64,000 nucleotides of DNA, from the NCBI RefSeq assembly GCF_027244095.1, contig NC_069660.1, positions 283,982,863-284,046,862 on the forward strand, written 5' to 3'. Positions 33,191-46,900 of this stretch are shown here, one piece after another. Positions within the stretch are counted from its first letter, which is position 1. Each line of letters opens with the position of its first letter. The notes below the pieces were generated by a model, which was not told the DNA's origin, did not search any database, and saw nothing but the letters and a program-made list of their open reading frames with translations. The DNA comes from Hemicordylus capensis (lineage: Eukaryota > Chordata > Lepidosauria > Squamata > Cordylidae). Position numbers and translations under genes: made by a program.

Positions 33191-34299
33191 TGTATTCTCA
33201 TGTCATTAACTACATCCAGGTGGACTCCACAGCACTAACCTGAAGCCCTGAAGGGCAAGGAGGACTTGAAAAGCAAAAGCCCTATAGCACATGCAGACCT
33301 TATTCTTAGACTTCTTTGTATTGCAGCCATATTATATCAGACATGGTTTTGTAGTGAACTAACAACACAGACTTCTAGTGAGTCAGACCATGGGCTTTCC
33401 AGCCAGCGTTAACTATCATACGAGGGGCTCTCCAGTCTCAGGCAGAGGTAAACTCTCAGAGACCAAGAAGATCGTGATGATGATATCCCTATTAGACTGC
33501 ACCTGGAACCTTCTGGATGCAGAGAATATACTCTCCTACTGCATTATGGCTCCTCCCATTAGTGTTTTCATAATTTGTCACTATTATACAGGCTGGCATA
33601 ATAGTAAGTACTCCAGTTCTCATATGTTCAAACAAAAGAACATTTTAAGCATCAGCTAGAGAGAATAGCTAAACCTAGACAAAGCTAGCATTTTACATTC
33701 TCCCCCACCCCCAAATATCCAATAAAGAACACTGTGATAGGAAAGCTAGTATTGTTTGAAAAATTATAGTATGCATGCTAAAATATTTAACATTTATTTT
33801 AGCATCTCCAGATTTTATTAGGTGTTCTTTAACAGTCATCTGGTCTGTTTAAAGACTGAGCAATAATATAAAAGGAAATACAGCTACAAGTGATTGAAGT
33901 AATACAATCCTGAAACTAAATAGCATCTCATAATTCATTTTGCACAGCATATATTAGGTTTCATTACATCAGTACATGACTTAGTAGTAAATTCTCCTGT
34001 GGGCTATAAACCTTTAAGGTGCTGTCATCTTGAAAAATGATTTTTAAAAAGAAGTCATGATAGTTGACTTGCAAATCTATGGCACATCCCCATCTAGCGC
34101 AAGGGTGAAGAAATTATATACAAGCAGCCATACTGCTTACACGCAATAATAGGGCATTTCCCACTAGTCATATTTAACCTTATTCAGCTATGTTGCTAGC
34201 AAACCAGTACATTCATTCCCTTTCTCTGTGTACCAGTTTAGTATTTGACTTAAGACACCTGAAGCATGTTTTTGTGGGTGCTGAAGAACACAGTGCAAG
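33191..34299. other. Unassigned intergenic sequence
   Basis: A/T-rich; no gene or repeat recognised. Confidence 0.45.
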
Positions 34300-34494
34300 A
34301 TGGCACCATAGCTCAGGGGTAGAACATCTGCTTTGCTTGCAGAAGGTCCCAGATTCAATCCCTAACATTTCCAGGTTGAGCTGTGAAGATTCCTGCCTGA
34401 AACATTTGAGAGCTGCTGCCAGTCTGTATAGAGAATACTAAGCTAGATAGACCAATGGTCTGAGACTTGGTGTAAAGCAACTTCCTATATTCTT
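34300..34494 (+). repeat. tRNA-Ala-type SINE with CR1-like tail
   Basis: 'accatagctcaggggtagaa catctgctttgcttgcagaa ggtcccagattcaatcc'; diverged tail. Confidence 0.88.
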
Positions 34495-36244
34495 AAATTC
34501 TCCAGTCTTACCTTTTCATATCTGGCTGCGATTTTCAAATTGGTGTGCTGGATGTGTCTATATCTATCTAGGTATAGGTAGGAGAAATGGAAACATAACC
34601 CGTTTAAGGTCCAAATCAAAACCCCAAAATCAGCTCCCCAAACTAACTTGGGTACAAAATCTTGATACAGTACAATAAAAGTATTATACAGCAATATTTG
34701 TGAATCTCTTCTTTGACTTATAGAACACTGATTTTTAAAGATACCATGACTTGGAGTCATCCCAGCTTCAGTCATATGAAGGCAGCAAATCACATAAGAA
34801 ACCCCACAGGCAAAAAAAGGAAGACGCTTGATCAATTGTTAAGAATAACAGAGATCTGAATTCACATGTTTCTATTTCCACATGAAAAGGTGGCAAATTC
34901 AGTAGTCTGGATTTCTATCTTTAAAATAAATTTGGAGCATTAAAAATACCACTTTTCAGTCTGACCCTTAGTTCATAAAAAGAGTCAAGAGAACATTCAT
35001 TTTTCTAATCCAGTATATTAAAGCTGTCAAACAGAACTTAAGTAAATATAGTCATCTTTAGGAGAATCTACTTTCCAGTTTTGCTCTTGACTATAGACCT
35101 TTGTAGCTGAATAATTTGCAAGTTAAATTTGCTTTCGGGAAACTATTTTGAGACTCCAAGCCATCTCTTATCATTGCTTTTTAACTCCCTCCTGCTTCAA
35201 TTCCCTGCTACTCTATATCAAGCAGATAAAGGCAAAAGTGGGAGTGGACTGGCCTGGAGTGCTGCTGACCATAAAACAAGGAATCAAAGCTCAATACCAA
35301 TATCAACGTCCTGTTTACAATAAAATCATTGGCAGATAGGCTGAGAGGCTGTGCTGGAAGATTCAGGAGCATGCCTAAGGGCATTGTAACAGTGGTTCTC
35401 CTTCTGAGAGAGCCCGAAGAGGAAAAAAGGAGTTTGATGCCAAATAGTCTTGCTCCAAGGACCAAGTTAAACTAACTGTGGGAGAGTATATCAGGACAGA
35501 CCATCTCCATTGTCATTCTATCTACTTTGTCATCAAAGATTTGCTGCCAAAGCCAATAATCAGTTCCATTTTCAATCCATTCTATTATTCAAGAGAGTGT
35601 ATGAGCGGCAGCTGAACACCATACATGAGGTGCTGACTACCAACAGCCATAACAGACTTTTTCCTTTGGTCTACAAAATAGCAGCTATAAACTGTAAGAA
35701 CCAAGGACTATAAGCTTGCCTTTAACAAGTTTATCTTAGGAGAGTAATCCTAGAGCTCCCAAATTCTGAGTTTTCCTGGAATAGCTTTAGAAGCAAAGCA
35801 CTTCACAGGGCTAATCTACAATAGATTGGTGCATAGTAACAGCAACACCCCCCCCCCCCCGCAAGAAGGTAGGGGAAATAAGCTGATTTAAAGCACACGT
35901 TGCAAGGAGGAGGATTCCTCTTCCAGCACTTCCCTCCAGCTTCTTCTCCTCCTCATGAGGAGGCTCCAAAGTAATCCATGCTAGGGAATGCTCAGGCTGG
36001 AGGAAGAGAAGGCGGCTTATAACTGTTAATTCTTGAGAAGTTTTGCTTCTTTAAATTATTGAACAAGTTACTTTGTAGACACCTACTCTAGGTTTCACAG
36101 TATGCATTCCTAACCAGCTCAGGTGTTCATTGCATCTTTTAGGGTACAACATTTTAAAAAGAAACCCACAACCAAGAGGACATGCACAAAATCCTGGTGG
36201 ATCAGTTTCTAGCCAACCCATGTAAGTATATAGCAAGTATATAC
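34495..36244. other. Unassigned intergenic sequence
   Basis: No gene recognised; short open frames lack any family signature. A poly-C run lies at about 35849-35861. Confidence 0.45.
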
Positions 36245-36641
36245 CATGGAGAGGAGAGCTGGTCTTGTGGTAGCAAGCATGACTTGTCCCCATAGCGAAG
36301 CAGGGTCTGCCCTGCTTGCATATGAATGGGAGACTTGATGTGTGAGCACTGCAAGATATTCCCCTCAGGGGATGAAGCCGCTCTGGGAAGAGCAGAAGGT
36401 TTCAAGTTCCCTCCCTGGCTTCTCCAAGATAGGACAAGATTTTTATTTTATTTTATAGGACAATATTTTTTTAATTGAACCAACAAACTACCAAAGCATA
36501 CAGTACGTTGCCAAGATAGGGCTGAGATAGATTTCTGCCTGCAACCTTGGAGAAGCCACTGCCAGTCTGTGAAGACAATATTGAGCTAGAGAGACCAATG
36601 GTCTGACTCAGTATATGGCAGTTTCCTGTGTTCCTAAGTGG
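36245..36641 (+). repeat. 5S-tRNA chimeric SINE carrying a 77-bp insertion
   Basis: SINE sequence is continuous before 36434 and after 36510. The duplication CCAAGATAGG (36424-36433, 36511-36520) marks an insertion within the SINE body. Confidence 0.9.
36434..36510 (-). mobile_element. 77-bp retroposed insertion with A-rich tail
   Basis: On the minus strand it ends in 'aaaataaaataaaaatcttg', i.e. an A-rich tail, and is flanked by a perfect 10-bp duplication: hallmarks of LINE-mediated retroposition. The source sequence is not recognised. Confidence 0.65.
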
Positions 36642-37708
36642 GCTACAAGTATGGCTTTTATGAAGCTATTAGATGGGAGAATCACACTATGTTCCTACAG
36701 CTTTTATCCCTGTTTTCTAGATAGTAGTGCATAAATCCACAAGCTAAGAACAAGTATCAGTAACCTGCATGCCTGCTTCTGCTGCAATATCTGAAGACCT
36801 GTATTCCAAGGACCATCTGGAGCTCAGCAATCACTTTATAATCCCCCTTCCCAATTTGGTCATTGCCGAAGTAAGGAAGGTCATGCATCTGCTTTCCCAT
36901 TTTGCACCAACATGAACTAGCAGGAGGAAACACTTTCAATTTACCGTAGAGATACAGCACTTCCACCATGCAACAATGTATACAGAATTTCCTAGTATTT
37001 CTGGTCGAGGAATTATTTATAGTCAAGGAAGAGTATGCTTCATCAACATTTATGACATTTACATAAAGTAATTAAATGCCATTAATTTAATTAGTTACAC
37101 AAGCATTAATGACATTTACAATCCAATCCTAGAACTTCTTACTCCATAACAGATCCCCTCGATTCCAGTGAGATTTCCAAAAAGGTGCTCAGGGCGGTAT
37201 TGTCTCGTAACTTAGTATGGCTGAAACATGCCTTAGTAATTCAGTAAATAAATCCAAGTGACTAATTCAGGTTAAATGAGGCAATTGCCTTTATTTAAAG
37301 ATTGGCAGGAAACACAAATTCCAAAAGCATCTATTAATGTAGCATTCCATGTGTTTGGGTAGACACAAAGAGTATTACATAATGCTTATCTAGTGCTGCT
37401 GCTGAATACTTAAGTGTGTGTCTGCCTCCTCATCTCCAGAGGCAAGAGGTGATGATGGATATATACACAGTCACTGCAGATGGGTATCCCTTTTTAAACA
37501 TGAATCTGAAGAATGGAAACAAACAGCAAAGTCTGTTGCTTATCTACCCTCCCAGCTGCAGGAAACAGCTGTATTATGACAATAAGAATTACTCAAACAG
37601 CTGGAATGAAAGGCAAAAATCACTGCATTAGCATGCAATGTAGCTGAAAGAGATTTGAACCAATTCCTTGCAATTTAGGAGACAGGATTCCAGGCAGATT
37701 TGGTAATG
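36642..37708. other. Unassigned sequence downstream of UQCRB
   Basis: No repeat or exon recognised. A weak palindromic-repeat relic near 37112-37180 ('caatcctagaacttcttact'). Confidence 0.4.
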
Positions 37709-37714
37709 TTTATT
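37709..37714 (-). other. Candidate UQCRB poly(A) signal AATAAA
   Basis: AATAAA on the minus strand 145 nt downstream of the UQCRB stop. Cleavage would fall near 37690, giving a 3' UTR of roughly 170 nt. Inferred from the motif only. Confidence 0.55.
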
Positions 37715-37858
37715 TTAGTTGGATGAACAAATATTAGTGGGCAAATAGTTACAAGTTGTTTCTCAGAATCCAGGTTTTCCTCAATAGACCTCCACTAGGA
37801 CTATATCATTGAGAGTTTATGGTAAGAGAGCCATTTCTCATATAAATCACAGCAGCAG

Positions 37859-37936
37859 TTATTTCTTCTCCCACTCTTCTTTTTCACGTCTTTCCCGAAT
37901 GACTTCTTTCAGGTATGGCTCAAGATAAAATTTATC
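37859..37936 (-). CDS. UQCRB: UQCRB coding exon 4 with stop
   Basis: 78 nt after acceptor TTTTTAG; encodes [16 protein letters not shown] then REKEEWEKK and TAA (37861-37859). The charged C-terminal tail is typical of the family. Confidence 0.96.
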   Translation of the reverse strand, partial: DKFYLEPYLKEVIRERREKEEWEKK

Positions 37937-40900
37937 CTAAAAAGAAGTAAACGTATTGTAATATTTCAGAGTGCATCTGTCAAAAACAAAAACAAAAAAC
38001 CCACCAGCAGCAAGGACATTTCTGTTTGGTATTTCACACTAAAGACTGCTCCGTCTTAGAAACATTTATCCAAATTGAAATACTGAAATTGTAATTATGT
38101 TCTATCACAGAGACTTCCTGCTACCACAGAAGCATTTATAAAGCACCTTCAGTATATTAAGTCTGCCTAACCAAATATGTTATTTAGTGTGTGGAAGAGT
38201 TTGATGATATTTCTCAGTCCCTGAAATTCTCAGTAGATAATATTCCAACTACACTCAAGTGTCTTGAGTTTGCAGTGATGATTCGATATATGCTAAACAA
38301 GTCACAAGCCAGTTAAGATATTTTTATTCCCCACTGGTTTACTAGCAATGTCCTCAGTGGTCATTGCTCTCTCCCCTCTAACACAGCATCCCATGAACTT
38401 CAAGTATGTGTACAGCAGTACACTGCACCTCTCACATGGGCCCTGCAGCCTAGTGTCAAGGGTGGCAGATAGCTTAGGACCCACTGCACCCCAGATTCAG
38501 TTTTTTTCTTCCCCCCCAATAGGAATAAACAATGAATGCACTTAGGGGCACTGTTGGCATAAGGTAAAAAGGTATCTTGGTTCAAGATCCACCGTTTACC
38601 CCTCCAGACACTTACCCAGTGTCTGGAGTAAGAAGATTTGCCCTGTCACCCTGATTGCAGCTAGTTTACTCCACAGATTCAATATGCAGCCCTGAGATCC
38701 AAGCTTGGATTGGATGTCAGAGCATTACAGAACCTTGGTACCTTTCTTTTTTAAGACACAAAATCAGGAGCTCATGATAGGCAACACATATATATACAAT
38801 TACATTCTAGGTGTAAAGACATGGATACCGGAGGCTGCTGCATCCTTGTGTTTCAAAAGTTAAGTTTTAATGCAGCATTCTAAGAAAGGCAAGCCAGACA
38901 GGAGATGACCAGCAGGCATTTCTGCAGAGGGCACCCCAACCATATATGCAAGAATTTGCTTTGGGTGAAATAGTGTACTCAGCCATTCCAATTACATGCA
39001 AACCTGCATTCTTGATCCAGAGTTGGTGCAATGGAACATTTTAAGTTCAATTCCACCCAGGTGCTGAGGGCATTTATAGTACAGGCACTCCTTCGTTTCC
39101 TCCCAGTCATCTGTTCAGCTCAGAGAAAGCTGCAAGCACTTCTCTCAAGTGCCTCTGGATTGGACCACAAGCATTGTGTCCTCCTAGAGACAGTTCTACA
39201 ACATCCAATATATCAATGCATCAAAGCAATCACCAGAATTATACTCATGTATCCTGCAGTATCTTTTGTTGGCCAAAAAGAAAACCGTGATGCAGGATAG
39301 ATAGTTTTCTGCTATTTTTCCTATGAAATGGTAAAATGTTGCATATACATTCTTGAAAAGCATATGGCTATATAAGGAAGTTAGTTAGTTATAAAACAAT
39401 GAAATTGTGCACCCCTAGTGATGTGTTTTCCCCAGAAATATTTGTTATCTGAAAACTTTTGATGGCCTAAATCAGTAAGGGTGATTTAGCACTTGTAGAT
39501 TATGTATGAGTTTCCCTACCTTGGCCCACACATACATTTAAAAGACCAACGTGAGAGAGATTCTCTTACTCCTTAGTAATAGTCACTTGAAAAAGACTAC
39601 TTATAACTTTGAAAGTACACAATTTAACTGGTATTGTATCCACCCATTATGTAACAAACTAACTATGGAACAATCCATCTCTCATACCTCTTCATATTTC
39701 ACCCACTGGTCTTTGGGAAGGATTTGTTGCCTCATACTCAAGTCCAGTGCCCTTTTGATGCGAAATAATCTTTCATTACGCATATCTTCTGGAAGCCTTT
39801 TTAGTGCTTCCTTCACATCTTCATCTTCATAGAGTGTATCATCTCGCATAAGTCCTGAAACAACAAGATGTTTCCCATTAAGAAAAGCGTCAGTTAAACT
39901 TCGGGGTGGGGGGGGCGGTGGCAGGACAAGCTTGCATACTTGTCAACTCTTAGCATCTTTACAAGCCCAGAAAGTAGTTTTTGGCAGCTTGCTACTCTTA
40001 AACACCTTAGCAGAAGTATCTGTAAACATGTGCTGGAGTAGGGTGTCATGGGGGCATTATACCAACAAAAGAATGCAGACGCTGACACGGTAGACTTACA
40101 CCCAAAAGACACCTTTCCTTTTGAATAAATGCTTTTAGAACTGTAGTTGTCAGATTCATCCAGTCATCACTTCAGTTGAAGCACTTGAAGCTGGAACAGC
40201 CACAAAGGCCTGCCCTATGGGGACGGCCGTTTAGCAATCCTAACGCTACACAGAGTGAAGAAAATATGATCTAGCTACTCTCCCTCAAGTTTAAATCCCT
40301 AAAGCTTATCTTCAGTTGTTTTTGTTCTTCACAGTTAGTTAAATATAGGCTTCCAGCAGGTTTGTGGAAAGTGTTCTGGAAAACTGAAGTTTGCACACCC
40401 AGAAATTGAACATTTAAAATGTAGTAGTTCTGCTGGTGAAAGTTCGCACTACTACAATACATCTTAAGATTTGTTAAGTAAACAGCAAACACATAAGGCC
40501 AATTTTATTAATTTCTACTACAAAGATACAAATATGTAACTAAATGAATAATAATAATAATAATAATAAATGAATGCATTCATTCATGCAGGTAAAGAGA
40601 TAAGTGAATGTGATGCAGAAGTCCTCCTTAAAAATGAGGTGAAGGGGGAGGCAGAGGGGGGCAGGGTCCCCTGTAAAATTGACAAGCAGGCCTCCCCCAG
40701 CCTGGATACAAGACTGCTACAAGACTGCTCTTTTAGTCATGGCTGAATGATAAAGAAGAGTCAGAGATGCAGTCTGTTCCCTAGAACCCAGGAGTGGACT
40801 GCAGAACCATGCTTGGGGGCAGCGATTCATCATGGAGGGAGGAGCCAAGCTGTCAAGAAATGTGTGGAGTGGACACAAATGTGTTCAGAGCCCTGAACAA

Positions 40901-43900
40901 TGAGCTTCTAGTTACCATTCCAGAATATTCAATAGGTATGGCTTTTGAGTACAGCCGAGACTCTACCCTTTGAAATTTTAATTTAACATCAAACTTATTT
41001 ACATCCTGCCTTCATCTTTGGAAAAAGAGAAGGCTTATAACATGATTGCCCAGTCCTATGCATGTTTACTCAAAAATAAGGCCCACCGAGTTCAGTGGGA
41101 GTTACTTCCAGATAAACGTAGGTTATCAGCTAATTAAATAACGATGCTGACCCCAGTCTTAGACATAAAGACAAAAATTGTGCAGTCTACAGAGAGAAGA
41201 GAAGCAAGATGGGCTACACACACATACACTTGGTAATGAGTTTCTCCTACATTTGTGTTTCTGTGAACTGTTGGCAAGTGGGCTAGCTTAATTTTAAAGA
41301 ACATTTCAAAACTGAATTCTGTAAGGGTTATACAATTTTTAATTTGATCAATTATCAATTCTCAGATTTTATTCAAGTGTACAGATAATATACTTATCTG
41401 AACACCAATTATGATGCATAACTTTATGTTCTCATCAAGCAGATTTGAAACTGCAACTGAATAGGCAACACTCCCCACTTTACACACATGCCCAGAGTCC
41501 CTAGCTTTAAAAGCTATACTATGAGTGAATCTCTCTCTAGAAAATAACTATAGAGTATTTCACCACTGATTTGAGCCTGGACATTGAAATAAGACTGTCA
41601 ATCTGATTATTTTGGAGAGGGCTGAAGCTCAGTGGAAAGCATCTGCTTTTAAAGATGTTTAAAGACATCTGCTGTAAGATATTCCTCCTCAGGGGATGGA
41701 GCTGCTCTGGGAAGAGCAGAAGGTTTCAAGTTCTCTCTCTGGCTTCTTCAAGATAGGGCTGAGAGAGATTCCTACCTGCAACCTTGGAGAAGTCGCTGCC
41801 AGTCTGTGAAGACAATACTGAGCTAGACAGACCAATGGTCTGACTCATTATATGGCAGCTTCCTATGTTCATGCAGAAGGTCCCAGGTTCAATCTCTGCC
41901 ATCTCCAGGTAGGGGTGGGAAAGACTCCTGTCTGAAACCCCTGGAGAGCCACTGCCAGTCAGGGCAGACAGACTCAGTAGCTTCCTATGTATTCTGGTTG
42001 GGTAACAATTTAGTAGAAAGATTATAAGCAAAGATCTCTAAATATTAGTACATACAGAGTACATGGTAAGGCCTCAAGTTAAAGGTTTATTGGTCATTTC
42101 TACCCTAGAAAAGAAGTGCATCAACTTCTGCACTGCTTTCTTTGCATAGTTGTCTAATAATCTATCTTCTATTATATTAATTCTCCTGGGTGTGCCTTGG
42201 AATGTGCGTCCCAGCGCTCAGCTGATTGGCTGGGTGGCGGCTGGGCCCGATTGGCTGAGGTGTACCCAGGAGGATTGGTCGCCGTGGCAGCGGCGGGCCC
42301 AGCCAGCTGTGGAGGCAAGGCCCAGGGCGGGTGGGAGAAGTGGCAGTAGGGAGGAGAAGTGGCTGGGCCTGGAAGTGGAGACTGGGGAGAGGGGGAGGGA
42401 GGTAACCGCTGGCCCCAAAGAGCACACAGATGCTCTGTGTAGGGTCGGCTAGTAATTTATACTCACCACAGGCATATTTACAAGATCACACCAAGTACTG
42501 GGTTAAGGATTGGTCCGAGGAAGAGACACAGTTGTACTAATATGCTGTTTAATTCTATTCCACTCAAAACAATTAGCCTTGGAAATTACTCAGTTTGGGC
42601 TGCATTATACGCTGAATTTCAATTTTATTGCAGTTCTAATAAAAATGCAGCTCACCACCACAAAGGAAATAATAGTAATTAATGCTCACAAGATCTTTTA
42701 AAAGATGAGCAGTGAACACCAAAATTTAAAATATAAAAAACCCACTTAAAATATTTTTCGTGTCCTCCCTATTTCATAATACAGACTTGGGTATTCTACA
42801 GAATATCCATCTTAACCATGCATTTATTTATCTGTAAAGTGAAGACACCTACCGAGTTTGTTGAATCCAGCTGCACCGTAATACCATTTGCGAATACTCT
42901 CAAGCAGACGCCCACTGGCAGCAGCTGGAAATATTAATCATTACTATTAGTTCAAGAGCAGAACAAGACACAGTATCACCATTAATTCAGGAACAAATAT
43001 ATAGAAATGAAGAAATAGTTTAGAAACAGTTTAAGATAGATTACATGCTGTATGTGTAGACATAAAACTCTTCTTACACCCTGAACTGGGCTGCTAAGAG
43101 TTTGTCAGCAGCCTAACACAGAAACAGTACTCAGACTATTTTAAGTACAATGTTCTTGAGCGAAGACAGCAGCTGCATGTCAGTCCCTCAAATGCTGGCC
43201 CATTACTAGAAAAGTGAAAGAAAGGAAGAACCAGTGAACACAGTACATTACCTCAAAAGTACAAGTATGTTATTGCTCTAGCATAAAAATTGCTGCTTCA
43301 GTGCAGTTTTTGCATCAGAGGTACTAAAGAGGGCTTTTTGTTAGCTATGTTCCATGAAATATTAGATCTTCCAGTTATTTTTGCTCAGAATCTTGAATGC
43401 TTCATTTTTGCTGTGTCAAATACACACATCTGTACAAAACTTTAAATCCTGCGTTTCAACTGTTTTAAGTGAAATATTTAGCAGATTAGGAAGAGTCAAA
43501 TCTTGTATGTATGTATTTGTTTATTTCGGCCCAAGACCAACATAAATACAAACAACAACAACAAAATACATAAAATACATAAAACATTAATACCTTTCAA
43601 ATACCGTATACATAACTAATTTCATTCAAATGAAACTGGTTAATCTGAAATGCACAACCTGGCATCTCGTGCCTCAATCACTCTAAACCGAATCTTGCTT
43701 GCTATGAAATTTTTTTTTGCTACCCTCCTGTAAACGTAATCTGACTTAGCAGTAAGCAGAAAAAGGACCTTGTCCCCATCAGAAGGGCAATTAGAATTGT
43801 AATGAATTAATAAAGGGGAGAGAAGCTTTCCCTTTAATTCAGTAAAAAATCTACATTTCAGTATCAGATGTTCCGTAGTCTCCACTTCACCATTCTGGCA

Positions 43901-46900
43901 GGGGCATAATCTTTGATCATAGGGCACCTTCCCAAAGCGTCCTTCCAATACCGCCATATGGAGGGCGTTAAGTCTAGCCGCTGAAAGAGCCCTGCGATGA
44001 TCCCCATTGGAGATCCTAAGTAAATATTCAGCAGGGGAATGACTACTGATTTGATCTCCTAGGAATAGGCCAGGGCCTATTTGGGCAACATCCCCCTGCT
44101 TTGTCATATCCCAAATAAATTGAGTTATGGCCATTTTGGCCTTGTTGTGGCCCAGAGTTCTAATTAGGGGCAGGGAAAAACCCAAGGACGCTAACATTGC
44201 ATTAATATCATTTTCCCAGCGGGTCATAAAGCCATCCTCCAATATAAAAGAAGCAATGCCCATAGGGTAAAAAATCAAATTAAGCCAATAAGAGAAAACC
44301 ATTTTCCAGAGTCTTGCTTCCACAGGTGGCCACCCAATCTCGAGCCTAATAGCAGCAGCATTTGAAACTGAGCACGGTAGTCTGAGAAGAGACCTAATAA
44401 ACTTAGATTGGACTGTCTCTAACTTCAGATAATTACAGGTAGTTTTGTTCCCTAGTGCGCCTCCCACTAGGAGCAAGGCAAGAGCTTTGGCCTTGAAAAG
44501 CTCTAAAGGTACTTGCAATGAGTGAGTTCATTTCTTTATGTGCAAGGAGCAAATTGCTGAGGCGGCTTTCTGGGCACTGGCAATAACATAATCCCTATGT
44601 GCTGTAGTGCTTCTATTGGACTGTAACTCAACTCCAAGATATTTAAATTGTCTGGTCTGCTCTAAAGTATGCCCATTAAGTATCCACATAAGCGTCCTAG
44701 GTCTAGCCACAAAGACCATGATTTTGGTTTTATCATAATTCAAAGACAGTTCGTGGTCATTGCAAAAATTGGCCAGCTCTTTTAAAATTCGCTTAAGTCC
44801 AACCCTTGTCCTAGAGATCAATGCAGCATCGAAGAGTCAAAACTTAACAGAAGTATAATCAGTACTCCCAAACCTTGCTTAGGCTGCAATGTTATGCATA
44901 TTTACCTGAGAGAATGTTCAACTGACTTCCAAGTAAACTTGTACAGGATTGGGCATTTAGACACACATACACAGTTAACAATGAGCAACATTCAGACTAA
45001 TGTTTTGCCAGTGCAAACTCCTGTAGAGTGTTGCATTTGCAAGAAAACTTTGCGTGAGTGCCGTGCTCTTTCTGTTCACAGGAGTTTATACTGGCAGAGC
45101 ATGGAGACCATATAAGCTCTACTCAAAATGTCACTTTACACAAGGGTACTGGTCTTGTGGTAGCAAGCATGACCCTAACCCCTGCTAACCTGGCAAAGAG
45201 GCGCCTTTTAACATGGTGATTCTCTTTATTTAGCAGGGGGAGAGTAACTGGCCCTATCCACCCCCAGCACAGTACCTGCAGTGACTGCTGCTGGTGTCTA
45301 TTGTGTTTCTTTTTAGATTGTGAGCCCTTTGAGAACAGGGATCCATCTTGTTTATTTATTATTTCTCTGTGTAAACCACCCTGAGCCATTTTTGGAAGGG
45401 CGGCATAGAAATCTAATTAATTAATTAATTATTAATAACAGGGTCTGCCACGGGAGACTTGATGGCTGAGCACTGTAAGATCCCCTTAGGGGATGGAGCT
45501 GCTGTGGGAAGAGCATCTAGGTTCCAAGTTATCTCCCTGGCATCTCTAAGATAGGGCTGAGAGAAATTCCTGCCTACAACCTTGGAGAAGCCCCTGCCAG
45601 TCTGTGTAGACAATTCTGAGCTAGATGGACCAATGGTCTGACTCAGTATATGGCAGCTTCCTATGTGCAGCATCCATTGGACAAGGTGGGGACACAAATG
45701 GCTTTGGGTCACTGAGGTTCACCACAGCACTCCTTGCCCCTCCCTTAGTCTCCCGCCCCCAGCCAGCCAGCAAACAAGCTGCTCGCTGGCTGCAAGTGCA
45801 AAGTGTGACCCCTAATCCACTCCCCGCTGGTGCTTTGTTTGCTACACAAACAGCTGAGTATTCTTTCTTCCCCTTGCTCTGGGCACTCGTAAGGGGCAGG
45901 TGTGCACCCTTCCTGCTCCTAGCAATGCCCATGTAGGTATCCATGTGATGCCAACAAAGGGGGCACAGTTAGTGTGCACGTGGGTGTACATGGGGGGGCG
46001 CGCCACTGCTGAGTGCCCTACATGGCAGACTTCACATATTTGCCTCAAGAGTCCACAAGCAAAACTATTATAGTTAAAGCATGTTCCAGCTGAATTTTTA
46101 GAAGTGAAAGAACTATATGTTTTGAATCACTAATATGTTTTGAATTATAGCAATGGTTGACTTGTATAGTTAATGAATCGCGCAGATTGGTGAGCGGGAA
46201 GTCAATATTTACTTAATTAGATGTAACAGGATTGTTAAGCTATTATAAAAACCAATAGAAATTTTAAAAAAGCAAAGAAGAAGCGAAAGAACTTTCACAC
46301 ATGTAGTAAGTTGTGTGCACTGAAAAGCCAGAACTATATTCACACACACAGCAAGTCAGAAGTCTCTGGGTCAACATAAAAAGACTGAGACTTAGAGCAG
46401 CTCTACATGCATTTACCTGAATTTAGTTTACATTAACTCTGAGAATTTTAGGGGTGTGCACATGATCCCTTCTGGTGCCTTCAGTCAACATGTCAGGGTA
46501 CAGCAGAACTGCACTAGCCACAGATCCTGAAGCACTTGCTGGTTCTGCATTCAGCATGCATGAGAAAGGGGCCCTTCACCTCTATGGCTCCTCCACATTA
46601 GGTGGGACCTTCTTCAGCCAGGTTCTGTTGGGCATGGAAGAGCTGATGGCACAACTTCCCTCATGTCTACTAATACCACTGTGGGGGAGCAACAAGATGG
46701 CTAGTGGACACAACCTCGTTCTCCACTAATTTACTTTTGCATGTATGTGCTTGGGGACTGTATAAATACTACCTTAGAACATAAGAACAGCCCTACTGGA
46801 TCAGGCCCAAGGCCCATCTAGTCCAGCATCCTGTTTCACACAGTGGCCCACCAGATGCAATTAGATATTAACTAGTTTAGTTCTTTCCTAGTCAAAAGCT

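Noticed and set aside
1-37700. Host exons in the left 37 kb
   Set aside because: All longer coding-like segments belong to LINEs; no spliced open segments with family signatures found.
42150-42452. 100-codon frame in the Helitron
   Set aside because: GC-rich transposon interior with no Helitron protein motif.
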